Positions 1 to 7,117 of a stretch of 13,481 bases of DNA are shown here, piece after piece. Where the stretch lies: positions 1-13,481 of the forward strand of contig CAMYLL010000038.1 in assembly GCA_947259235.1 (NCBI GenBank), in the 5' to 3' direction. Each line of letters begins with the position of its first letter. The stretch's first letter is position 1. The DNA is from an uncultured Pseudodesulfovibrio sp. (GTDB taxonomy: Bacteria > Desulfobacterota > Desulfovibrionia > Desulfovibrionales > Desulfovibrionaceae). Position numbers and translations under genes: made by a program. Below the pieces are notes generated by a model, which ran no database searches, was not told the DNA's origin, and saw nothing but the letters and a program-made list of their open reading frames with translations.

Positions 1-1678
1 TCATGGCGATGACTTCGCCAAGCATGGAGTCCGTGGTCGTGATGACCTTGGTGTTTGCCTGGAAGCCTCGCTGGGTGGTGATCATGCGGACGAACTCCGT
101 GGCCATGTCCACGTTGGACAGTTCCAGGGCGTTGCCGTCCACGGTTCCCTTGCCTGTGGAGCCTGCCTGGCCGGTCAGGGCCGGGCCGGACTCGCGGGTC
201 TCGGAGAAGAGGTTGCCGCCTTCGCGACGCAGGCCGTGCTTGTTGGTGAAGGTCGCCAGGGTCACTGCGTAGAGTTCGAGCACCTGGCCGTTGGAATAGT
301 GGCCGGTGAGCACGCCCTCACGCGAGATGGAGATGTTCTGCAGGATGCCTGCGGAGTACCCGTTCTGGCTCTGGAAGAGAGTGGACGAGCCGCCGGTGTC
401 GAAGCTCTGGGAGGCCAGGGCGCTGACGGACGGGTCCTTGAAGTTGGGCAGGTAGCCCACGTTGCTGACGTAGGACAGCTGGCTCGCGTTGGCGTTGGTG
501 GGCAGGGTTCCCAGGCTGGAGGCCCAGCCCTTGGTCACTGCGCCGGTGCTGTTGCTGGACAGGTCCTTGTTGGAGATGCCGAAGTCCATCTGGATGGCCG
601 TGGCGTTGGCCGATTCGGCCGTGCTGGCGTTGGACTTGCCCAGGAAGTTTGCGGTGAACACGGGGTAGCCGCCGGTGGAGAAGTCCGCCAGATCCCAGCT
701 CCTGAGGTCCTCGGGCCCGCCGGAGCCGCTGCCGTTTGACTTGAGCGTGAAGGCGCTCATGCCGGAGAGCTGTCCGGTGGTGAATGTCAGGGTTCCCATC
801 ATGAGCACGCCCGAGACCTTGGTCTGGCCCTGGCCGATGGTTGTCAGCTGGCCGTCGGCTCCGCTGAGCATGCGCTTGTCCTCGGTGGGATCAACGGTGA
901 CCATGTATTCCCAAACCGTGCTGCCGCCCGCGTTGCTCATGGTGACCTGATCGAAGTACACGGTCACGTTGTGCGCAGTGCCGATGTCGTCGTAGATCTT
1001 CATGGTCGTGGAGTAGCCGTAGAGGGTCGAGGCCAGCGGGGTGTCCTCCCTGCCGTCCCAGTTCTCGAACATGGCGAAGTACGGATGATCCGCGCTGTCG
1101 GACCTGGACGCCGACGTGGGATCGAGGTTGGTGACGATGGACATGGAATTGGTCGCCTTGGGCGCCGACTGGAAATTCTCAAGCCTGATATCGGTGGGAG
1201 TGCCGATGATCCGGGTGGAGCTGGACGACGAGGTCGCCGTCGATGCGGTGGAGGATACCGTGGTGGTGGACTGTTCCACTGCCCATCCCTGAACCACGTA
1301 TCCGTGGGGGTCCACCAGATAGCCGTCGTTGTCGAACCGGAAGTTGCCCGCTCTGGTGTACAGTTTCGCGTCCTCTCCCTTGGGAGAGACGACAAACATG
1401 CCGTCGCCGGAGATGGCCATGTCGGTTGACTCGGTGGAGGACTCGAAGGAGCCCTGGCCGAAGTCCGAATAGACTGTGGACACGCGAACGCCGCGTCCCA
1501 CCTGGCCCACGCCGTTGACGGTGGCGAAGTCCTGGCTCAAGAGATCCTCGAACTGCATCCGGGTCCCCTTGAAGCCGACTGTGTTGACGTTGGCAAGGTT
1601 GTTGCCGATTACCGTCATCCTTTCGGAATGAACGGTCAGGCCTGTGATGCCCGCGTAAAGTGATGACCCTAAACCCAT
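1..1678 (-). CDS. flgE: Flagellar hook protein FlgE (partial, C-terminal end cut by window edge)
   Basis: FlgE polymerises to form the extracellular flagellar hook joining rod and filament. The reading frame is open from an ATG at 1678 to the left edge (559 codons). The N-terminus has the axial-protein signature GLTVHSERMTVIGNNLANVN followed by TVGFKGTR (about residues 13-40). The C-terminus has the matching helix NVDMATEFVRMITTQRGFQA, then NTKVITTTDSMLGEVIAM. FlgE proteins usually end within a few residues of this motif, so only the last residues and the stop appear to be missing. A Ser/Thr-rich stretch (about residues 137-155) and a large central part (about 160-440) are the variable, surface-exposed hook domains; the protein is longer than the roughly 400-residue enteric FlgE. 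A strong ribosome site AGGAGG (1684-1689) lies 5 bases before the ATG. It is the third gene of the fliK-flgD-flgE run, 59 bases after flgD. Confidence 0.95.
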   Translation of the reverse strand, partial: MGLGSSLYAGITGLTVHSERMTVIGNNLANVNTVGFKGTRMQFEDLLSQDFATVNGVGQVGRGVRVSTVYSDFGQGSFESSTESTDMAISGDGMFVVSPKGEDAKLYTRAGNFRFDNDGYLVDPHGYVVQGWAVEQSTTTVSSTASTATSSSSSTRIIGTPTDIRLENFQSAPKATNSMSIVTNLDPTSASRSDSADHPYFAMFENWDGREDTPLASTLYGYSTTMKIYDDIGTAHNVTVYFDQVTMSNAGGSTVWEYMVTVDPTEDKRMLSGADGQLTTIGQGQTKVSGVLMMGTLTFTTGQLSGMSAFTLKSNGSGSGGPEDLRSWDLADFSTGGYPVFTANFLGKSNASTAESANATAIQMDFGISNKDLSSNSTGAVTKGWASSLGTLPTNANASQLSYVSNVGYLPNFKDPSVSALASQSFDTGGSSTLFQSQNGYSAGILQNISISREGVLTGHYSNGQVLELYAVTLATFTNKHGLRREGGNLFSETRESGPALTGQAGSTGKGTVDGNALELSNVDMATEFVRMITTQRGFQANTKVITTTDSMLGEVIAM

Positions 1679-1705
1679 ATCTACCTCCTGTCTCTTCTCC
1701 AAGAA

Positions 1706-1728
1706 GCCGGGGCCAAGTTGCCTCCGGC
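1706..1728 (-). other. Hairpin in the flgD-flgE spacer
   Basis: Read on the minus strand, the spacer after the flgD stop can fold into a stem of 5 plus 3 base pairs with one bulged A and a 6-base AACTTG loop (GCCGG-A-GGC ... GCC-CCGGC). It is followed by TTCTT rather than a full T run, so it is at best a weak terminator. It could instead be an mRNA-stabilising or processing structure that sets hook protein output apart from hook cap output. The fold was worked out by eye; no energy was calculated. Confidence 0.4.
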
Positions 1729-1737
1729 ATGATTTGC

Positions 1738-2481
1738 CTAGCTTTCCGTCTCTTCCGATTCGTCGGTGGTCGTCGTGTCGTCGGTCACGCTTGCGCTGCC
1801 GGGGTCGACGATTTCCTTGACGTTGAGGAAGCTGATGAAACGGCCGTCCTTGAGACGCAGGTACTGGGTCCCGTTCTCATTGACCACGGCATCGACCGTT
1901 CCGGAAATTTCCGTTTGGACCATGACGGCCCCGCCTGTGAGGTCGCGACCGAGGATGCCGATGCCGTATGTGCCGTCGGGTACCAGGTCGCCGCCCTCGT
2001 TCCTGCCGTCCCACTCGTACTGGTAGGTTCCGGCTTCCTTGCTGCCCAGCTCCACCGTGCGGATGATGGCGCCCTCGTCGTCGTAGATGTTCATGAAGAT
2101 CTCGGACACCGGCTCGCCGAACCCGTAGTAGATGGTCGAGGCGTTGCCTTCGTCGACGCTGATCTTGTACCCCTCGGCCTTGATTTCCTTGCCGATAAAG
2201 CTGACCGCGGAGAGCATGTCGCTCTGGGTCATGGATTCGCCCAGGGACTTGATGCCGTCATTGATGTTGGTCAGCTGTTCCAGGCTTGAGAACTGGGTCA
2301 GCTGGGACGTCATCTCCGTGTCTTCCATCGGATTGAGCGGGTCCTGGTGCGTCAGCTGAGCCACAAGAATGGTCAGGAAGTCGTCCTGTCCCATGCTGGT
2401 CTTGTTCTGGGGAGTGTTGGAGGCGGCGAGCCGCGACTCCTGGGAGCCCAACAAAACTCCGGTGCTGTCGTAGTATCCCAT
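1738..2481 (-). CDS. flgD: Flagellar hook assembly (hook cap) protein FlgD
   Basis: FlgD is the scaffold that caps the growing hook and lets exported FlgE subunits assemble; it is later discarded. The 247-residue protein carries the conserved N-terminal FlgD block with DDFLTILVAQLTHQDPLNP (33-51) and then MTSQLTQFSSLEQL (57-70). In the C-terminal half is the FlgD Ig-like motif WDGRNEGGDLVPDGTY (157-172). Length is close to the family norm. The last 20 or so residues are an acidic Ser/Thr tail (DDTTTTDESEETES), probably disordered. The ATG at 2481 is preceded by GAGGT (2487-2491), 5 bases away. The fliK stop lies 12 bases upstream, so the two genes are almost certainly cotranscribed. Confidence 0.95.
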   Translation of the reverse strand: MGYYDSTGVLLGSQESRLAASNTPQNKTSMGQDDFLTILVAQLTHQDPLNPMEDTEMTSQLTQFSSLEQLTNINDGIKSLGESMTQSDMLSAVSFIGKEIKAEGYKISVDEGNASTIYYGFGEPVSEIFMNIYDDEGAIIRTVELGSKEAGTYQYEWDGRNEGGDLVPDGTYGIGILGRDLTGGAVMVQTEISGTVDAVVNENGTQYLRLKDGRFISFLNVKEIVDPGSASVTDDTTTTDESEETES

Positions 2482-2493
2482 GATCGACCTCGC

Positions 2494-4197
2494 TTAGGCG
2501 ATGACGTGGATGCCCTGCTCGGTGCGGGGCGTCGGGTTCGATGCGTTGTTCATGGAGAGGGCCGAGCCGCCGGCCTCGCCGCGCATGGCGCGCATGTGGT
2601 TGCGCATGGCGGTCATGACTTCGCGGTCGCGGGCCATGTTGTGCTGCTCGTTGCCGCTCCAGCTCTGGCCGTTCTGGTTGCCGGTCAGTCCGGCCTGCAC
2701 GTCCAGCTTCTCGACCTTGAGCCCCTGGTCTTCCAGCGAGCTGCGGATGGCGTCGATGTTCTGATGGATGACCCGGGCGGCCTCTGCGTTGTCGGCGCGG
2801 ATCACGGCGTTGACTTCCTTGCCCTGCACCTGGAGCACGATGCTCAGCTTGCCCAGGTTCTCCGGGGTGAGCTGGAGCGTGAGCTGCTTGGTGCCGTCGC
2901 TCAGGTTCTTGAAAATCGCGTTTTCCACCTGGTGCATGACCTTGGGGGCGGCAACCTTTGCCCACGCCTTGGGCTGGCTCTTGCCGGCCAGGTCCGTGGT
3001 GTCGGTCTTGAGCAGGGACGCCAGTGCGTCGGCCTTGGTCTGATTCCGGGTGTCGCCGGACTGGGCCGAGTCGTCCCGGAGCTTGCCGAAAAAGTTGTTC
3101 CACGCGTCGTCCGATTCGCTCTTGGACTCCTGGCCGTTGGGCAGCTCGGCCTCGGCCTTCTCGGGCACGGCCTGCTTGACGGCCTTGCGGGTCTCGGCGG
3201 GCATGGTGTCCTTGCGGGTGTCCACCGCTTCCTTGAAATCTTCGCGGGTCTGGGCCTTGGCCTCGGCCTTGACGCCCTCGTCGGTGACGCGGGGCTTGAG
3301 GTCCACGGCGGCCTGGATGTCCTTGGCGGCGGTGGAGTCCTTCGCCTGCTCGCCCATGGCCTGCACGAACGCCTTGCCCACGGCCTTGACCAGCTTGCGG
3401 TCCTTGGCGTCCATCTCGGCCATTTCCTGGCGGATCAGGGTGAAGGCTTCCTTGAGGTCGCGGGTGGTGGAGTTGGAGCCGATCATCTCCTTGATCTTGG
3501 AGGTGAACTCCTTGGAAAAGCTCATGGCCGTGGAGAACGCTTCGACCTCTTCCTTGGTCAGCAGCAGCTGCTGGGCCTTGGGCAGCTCGGCAAGCTTGGC
3601 CTGCATGGCGCTCATGACCTTGTCCTGCTCCCCGTTCTCAAGCTGGGAGATCAGGGTGGCGGATTCCTCGGAGGTGAAGCCGAGCTTGGCGAACATGCTG
3701 CCGAGCTTTCCCTTCTGTTCGTCGGAAAGCACGACCTTGCGCATCTGCTCCATCTTGGCGGACAGGGTGGTGACGAACTCGCCCCAGGTCATGCCCTCCT
3801 CGCTGTTGACCTTCTCCTCGATCTCGGCGATTTCCTTTTCGCTCAGGCCGTATTCCTTGAGGTCGTCCCTGACCTTGTCCATGTCTTCCTTGGTCATCCG
3901 CTCTTCGCGTTCGCGGGCCTTGGTCTCCCTGGCCTCCCGTTCTTCCCTGGCGCGGAGCTTGGTGTCCGCCGGAGCGTGGGTGGTCTTGGGCTCTTCCTTG
4001 ACCTTGGGCGTGGCGTCGAGAATCTTTTCGTTGGTGGAGATGGGCGCCATGGCGAGTTCGTTCTCGACCAGGGTCGAGTGCTGCTCGAACACGTCGGCAA
4101 ACATTGTCTGGCTGTCGGTCTTGGCGAAACCCGAGAATTTCAGGGGCTTGCGCTCATCCGATGATGTATCCAAAGCGATGCCGGGAATATTTTGCAT
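2494..4197 (-). CDS. fliK: Flagellar hook-length control protein FliK
   Basis: FliK is the secreted molecular ruler that measures the hook and switches the type III export apparatus from hook to filament substrates. The C-terminal Flg_hook domain is plain (about residues 425-505), with LTLQLTPENLGKLSIVLQ at 439-456 followed by a helical IHQNIDAIRSSLEDQGLKV segment. The N-terminal ruler part is unusually charged: a Glu/Arg-rich helix (about 80-130) and two related segments at about 113-150 and 169-202, each with a G-[LF]-[ST]-x3-E/S-A pattern, look like a degenerate internal duplication. A TTG at 4239 would add 14 codons, but it lies inside the sigma-54 promoter and has no ribosome site. The ATG at 4197 has AAGGAG six bases upstream, so I start there (567 residues). 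It is the first gene of the fliK-flgD-flgE operon. Confidence 0.92.
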   Translation of the reverse strand: MQNIPGIALDTSSDERKPLKFSGFAKTDSQTMFADVFEQHSTLVENELAMAPISTNEKILDATPKVKEEPKTTHAPADTKLRAREEREARETKAREREERMTKEDMDKVRDDLKEYGLSEKEIAEIEEKVNSEEGMTWGEFVTTLSAKMEQMRKVVLSDEQKGKLGSMFAKLGFTSEESATLISQLENGEQDKVMSAMQAKLAELPKAQQLLLTKEEVEAFSTAMSFSKEFTSKIKEMIGSNSTTRDLKEAFTLIRQEMAEMDAKDRKLVKAVGKAFVQAMGEQAKDSTAAKDIQAAVDLKPRVTDEGVKAEAKAQTREDFKEAVDTRKDTMPAETRKAVKQAVPEKAEAELPNGQESKSESDDAWNNFFGKLRDDSAQSGDTRNQTKADALASLLKTDTTDLAGKSQPKAWAKVAAPKVMHQVENAIFKNLSDGTKQLTLQLTPENLGKLSIVLQVQGKEVNAVIRADNAEAARVIHQNIDAIRSSLEDQGLKVEKLDVQAGLTGNQNGQSWSGNEQHNMARDREVMTAMRNHMRAMRGEAGGSALSMNNASNPTPRTEQGIHVIA

Positions 4198-4203
4198 GGT
4201 TAT

Positions 4204-4209
4204 CTCCTT
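4204..4209 (-). promoter_or_regulatory. Ribosome binding site deciding the fliK start
   Basis: AAGGAG on the minus strand, 6 bases before the ATG at 4197. It supports that ATG over the in-frame TTG 42 bases further upstream, which has no such site. Confidence 0.85.
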
Positions 4210-4223
4210 CGGCATGCTATTCA

Positions 4224-4238
4224 TCAAAAGGCGTGCCA
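4224..4238 (-). promoter_or_regulatory. Sigma-54 (RpoN) -24/-12 promoter of the fliK-flgD-flgE operon
   Basis: On the minus strand the sequence reads TGGCACG-CCTT-TTGA. This matches the RpoN consensus TGGCACG-N4-TTGC with exact spacing and a single mismatch (A for C at -12). The predicted transcript start is near 4212, giving a leader of about 15 bases that contains the fliK ribosome site. Sigma-54 control of hook genes is established in many polar flagellates. It implies an enhancer-binding activator (FlrC/FleQ type), whose binding site I cannot identify in the 188-base gap 4198-4385. That gap otherwise holds only the end of the upstream transcript region and no convincing terminator. Confidence 0.8.
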
Positions 4239-4385
4239 AAGTTGAAAACCCTGTATTTCAGGCGGTTGCATACTCCCGAACTAGGCAGAAAGAGCCACCT
4301 GGCGGCAGAGGCGGTGCTGTGGGTGAGGTTTTATCGGTACGGGTCGGCCTCGGTCTGGGCCGGAGGGTGTTTCGAAAGGGCTGGA

Positions 4386-5795
4386 TCAGCGGCTCACGGC
4401 GATGAGCGTCTCCAGCATCTCCATGACGTCCGCCCAGGCGCGGCGAGAATAGCTGCCGTTGGCCAGGGACATCTGGGCGAAGCCGGTCAGGGGCCTGACC
4501 ACGCCGGGGCTGGCGGCCCAGAAGGTGTCGTCCAGCAACGCGCCGGTGCGCAGGCCGTGCTTGAACTGGCGGCCCATGTCCGGGATGTGGGCCATGAGCG
4601 TTTGGGCCGCCTCGGGCGCGGATTCGGCCATGCCCTGCCAGGCCGCCGCTGTCTGGCCGTCGTCCCAAGAGCCCAGCCGCGCGCCGAAGAACGCCTGCCA
4701 GAACCGGGAGACGAGCCGCTCCTCGTCCGGGGGCGCGGCATCGAGCCTGCGCAGGCGGCACAGCCCGCGATCCCTGGTCGTCTCGAAGAGGGTCAGGCCG
4801 GGCAGGTGCATGCCCGAGAGCTTGGCCGCGGTGTCTCCGGCGGCCAGCCGCGCGGCCAGCACGGCGACACGCCTGGGCTCGAATGGGTCGTGGCAGTGCA
4901 GCCGGTCGCGGGAGCAGTGCCAGCAACCCTTGGCGCAGTCCATGTCCGCCCGGAGCACGAAGTGGCCCGGCGGGTAGGGGCCGGTCTCCCACGGGTTGAC
5001 GTGGCCCAGGGAGAGGTTGAGGCACTTGAGCCCGGTCCAGGCGGCCAGGTGCATGGGGCCGGTGTCCGGCGTGATGAACAGGGCCAGGCTCTGGCCCACG
5101 GCGCTGAACTCGTCCAGGCCGAGCGTGCCGCACAGGTTGAGGGCCGGCGCATTGGCAAGGCGTTCGACCTCGCGTCCCAGCTCGACCTCTGCCGGGCCGC
5201 CGAAGAGCACGGGGCGCAGGCCGCGCCCCAGGAGTTCGTGGATCAGGCCTGCCCAGAACCGGGCCGAGGGCCGCTTGCCCGCTTCGCTCGCGCCCAGGAA
5301 GAGGCCCACCTTGGTGGCCCCGGGCGACAGCACGCGCGCCGAGTCGAACCGGGTCTTTGCCATGACCTCGTGGGGGATGGCGTCCAGGGCGTTGAGGTCC
5401 GCCCAGTGGAACCGGTTGTAGAGATTGTTGCGCACCAGGGAGGCCCGGTAGAGCTGCCATGCGCCGTGGACGAAGCGGCTGCCGTCCCGGGTCAGGGTCG
5501 GGCCGAGCTTGGCCTCGGCCTTCAGCTCGTCGGCCAGCCGTGCCGCCTCGTCGCGGATGCTCAGGTTGATCACCAGCTCGAAGGCGTGCTGCCGGAGCAC
5601 GTCGGCCCCGGACCAGGGGAAATAGGTCGCCTTGGGCGAGATGCTCATGAGCGGCGTGTAGAACATCTGCTCCGCAGCCACGAAGAGCGGGTGGCCGGGA
5701 TACTGCCGGGCGAGCCAGAGCATGAGCGGATAGGAGAGGATCAGGTCTCCCATGCGCTGCATCTGTAATATGAGTATGGGCCGCTTGGCGCTCAT
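4386..5795 (-). CDS. Glycosyltransferase family 9 (heptosyltransferase-like) protein with C-terminal extension
   Basis: Likely transfers a sugar from a nucleotide-activated donor to an acceptor glycan or protein in the cytoplasm; donor and acceptor are unknown. The N-terminal Rossmann half opens with PILILQMQRMGDLILSYPL (6-24), typical of GT9. The C-terminal nucleotide-sugar domain has VGLFLGAS (163-170) and the diagnostic FITPDTGPMHLAAWTGLK (240-257). Just after it lies a cysteine cluster C287-x3-C291-x2-C294-x6-C301. Beyond this the protein continues for about 165 residues with no domain I recognise; at 469 residues it is longer than the usual 340-360 of the family. The start ATG has only a weak GGA upstream. 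It lies 31 bases after the CgeB-like gene and directly precedes the hook operon promoter, which suggests a role in flagellar glycosylation. A role in LPS core synthesis is the alternative. Confidence 0.85.
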   Translation of the reverse strand: MSAKRPILILQMQRMGDLILSYPLMLWLARQYPGHPLFVAAEQMFYTPLMSISPKATYFPWSGADVLRQHAFELVINLSIRDEAARLADELKAEAKLGPTLTRDGSRFVHGAWQLYRASLVRNNLYNRFHWADLNALDAIPHEVMAKTRFDSARVLSPGATKVGLFLGASEAGKRPSARFWAGLIHELLGRGLRPVLFGGPAEVELGREVERLANAPALNLCGTLGLDEFSAVGQSLALFITPDTGPMHLAAWTGLKCLNLSLGHVNPWETGPYPPGHFVLRADMDCAKGCWHCSRDRLHCHDPFEPRRVAVLAARLAAGDTAAKLSGMHLPGLTLFETTRDRGLCRLRRLDAAPPDEERLVSRFWQAFFGARLGSWDDGQTAAAWQGMAESAPEAAQTLMAHIPDMGRQFKHGLRTGALLDDTFWAASPGVVRPLTGFAQMSLANGSYSRRAWADVMEMLETLIAVSR

Positions 5796-5826
5796 GACGT
5801 TTCCGGGCCTTGGGCGGTTGTGGGCA

Positions 5827-7041
5827 TCACGCGAATGTCTCCCGCATGAGAGTCATGAGCCGGGTCATGCGGTGGTCGTAGGTGTGTTCCGCCAGGACGC
5901 GCTTTCTGGCCGCCGCGGCCACGCGCCCGCGCTTGTCCGGGTCGTTCAGGTAGATGTCCACCAGTCCGGGGATTTCGTCGGGGTGGTTGTAGAAGACGAT
6001 CTCGCTGCCCGGTTCGAAGAGCTTCTCCATCTGCTTGCGATAGTCCGTGAGCAGGAACGCGCCGCAGCACGGCACGTCGAAGACCCGTTGGTTGACCGCC
6101 CCCTTCATCTGCTGGCTGGTGCAGTTGAAGTTGATGTCGCTGAGGGGATAGAAGTCCGGCAGGTCGTCGTAGTAGGACAGCTCCGGGTGATACCGCCAGC
6201 CTTCGCGGCCTTTGAGGATCTCCTTCCAGCCCGGGTCGCCCACGATGAGCGGCTCGTGGTCGAGGATGCGCAGCACGCAGTCGAGCCGGTAGAGCAGGGT
6301 CGCCTGCCAGGTGATGAAGGTCTCGAAGGCCTGGGTGCGCATGGGCGTTGCCAGGGCCTCGTAGTCGGCCCGCAGCTCGGGGAAATTCTTGATCAGGAAT
6401 CGGCCCGAGCAGCGGTCCTCGGATTCGCCGAAGGCGCGGGCCACCATGATTCCGGCTTCCACCAGCCTTGGCGATGGGTTGGCCGCCTCCAGCCGCCTGA
6501 TGGTCTTGGTCAGCATGGAGTTGCCCACAAAGGAGATGCGCGCCCGCCATGCCTCGACCGGTTGTGTCCTGCGCGGTACGAGTCGGGTCGGGTCCGCCCC
6601 CAGGGGCAGGTGGAAGACATTGGTGAATCCCATCTCCCCTAGCGATTCGACGGTGTCCGAGTCCCAGGTGAAGAGGGCTGTGCGCGTGCCGTGCAGGTTT
6701 TGGTAGGAGCCCAGGATCAGGTGCGGATTGTCCACGAACCACGAGGCAAGGGGCACGTTGAAACGGTCGAGCAGGGCGGCCAGCACGCCTTCACGGTCGA
6801 CTCCCAGGTGGTTCACCGTCAGCACGAAGTCCGGCTTGAACCCGGTCAGCGTCGCCAGCATGTGGGAAACAAAGGTGTCGAGGTCCATCTCCTTTGTCCC
6901 GAAATCCATGAGCTGATGCTCGACGCCCAGCCGCCGGCAGGCGGCCTGTAGCTCTCCGGTCAGAAAGTACTGACTGGTCAGCAGCAGGATGCGCGGTTTT
7001 TTCTGCCGGAATTTAGGCCAGGAGCTTGTGGAAATCGTCAT
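5827..7041 (-). CDS. CgeB-like glycosyltransferase (DUF3880 plus Glyco_trans_1_2 architecture)
   Basis: Predicted cytoplasmic GT-B glycosyltransferase; donor and acceptor are unknown. The N-terminal Rossmann part (about 16-130) has PRILLLTSQYF, FVLTVNHLG (72-80) and the WFVDNPHLIL block (101-110), then LFTWDSD, as in the DUF3880/CgeB (COG4641) group. The C-terminal half (about 295-404) carries INFNCTS, GAVNQRVFDVPCCGAFLLTD (314-333) and LFEPGSEIVFY (341-351), the usual donor-binding signature with its conserved glutamate, and ends with EHTYDHRMTRLM. The length of 404 residues suits the family. The ATG at 7041 has only a weak purine-rich AGAGAG upstream. It is followed by the GT9 gene in the same direction after 31 bases, so the two are probably one transcript. 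Relatives are frequent in flagellin-glycosylation loci of Desulfovibrio-like bacteria and in spore-coat loci of Bacillus; the former fits here. Confidence 0.82.
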   Translation of the reverse strand: MTISTSSWPKFRQKKPRILLLTSQYFLTGELQAACRRLGVEHQLMDFGTKEMDLDTFVSHMLATLTGFKPDFVLTVNHLGVDREGVLAALLDRFNVPLASWFVDNPHLILGSYQNLHGTRTALFTWDSDTVESLGEMGFTNVFHLPLGADPTRLVPRRTQPVEAWRARISFVGNSMLTKTIRRLEAANPSPRLVEAGIMVARAFGESEDRCSGRFLIKNFPELRADYEALATPMRTQAFETFITWQATLLYRLDCVLRILDHEPLIVGDPGWKEILKGREGWRYHPELSYYDDLPDFYPLSDINFNCTSQQMKGAVNQRVFDVPCCGAFLLTDYRKQMEKLFEPGSEIVFYNHPDEIPGLVDIYLNDPDKRGRVAAAARKRVLAEHTYDHRMTRLMTLMRETFA

Positions 7042-7117
7042 TGTCCAACTCTCTATCGTCGCGTCCCTCTTTTGTCCATACGAGTGTCTGAAAAAGGGCG
7101 GTATGCGCGGAGGTGCA

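Noticed and set aside
2347..4164. A 605-codon open frame on the plus strand, antisense to fliK and the start of flgD.
   Set aside because: The translation is a Leu/Gly/His-rich shadow typical of high-GC antisense frames; FliK on the other strand has a recognised domain, ribosome site and promoter.
4331..4338. ACCGATAA on the minus strand, resembling a sigma-28 (FliA) -10 box, upstream of fliK.
   Set aside because: At 15-base spacing the -35 position reads CAGA rather than TAAA, and the sigma-54 element closer to the gene explains the operon better.
4908..4928. A second TGGCAC with GG/GC spacing on the minus strand, resembling sigma-54.
   Set aside because: It is inside the GT9 coding sequence, lacks the TT before the -12 GC, and no gene starts just downstream.
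4104..5768. A 554-codon plus-strand frame antisense to the GT9 gene.
   Set aside because: Low-complexity Ala/Gly/Arg/Glu composition with no domain, and it runs across the fliK promoter region; the minus-strand frame has clear GT9 motifs.
7042..7117. A CTTTTT run on the minus strand after the EamA gene, as a terminator.
   Set aside because: Only a 4-bp stem with an 8-base loop can be drawn before it, and unpaired bases separate it from the T run.
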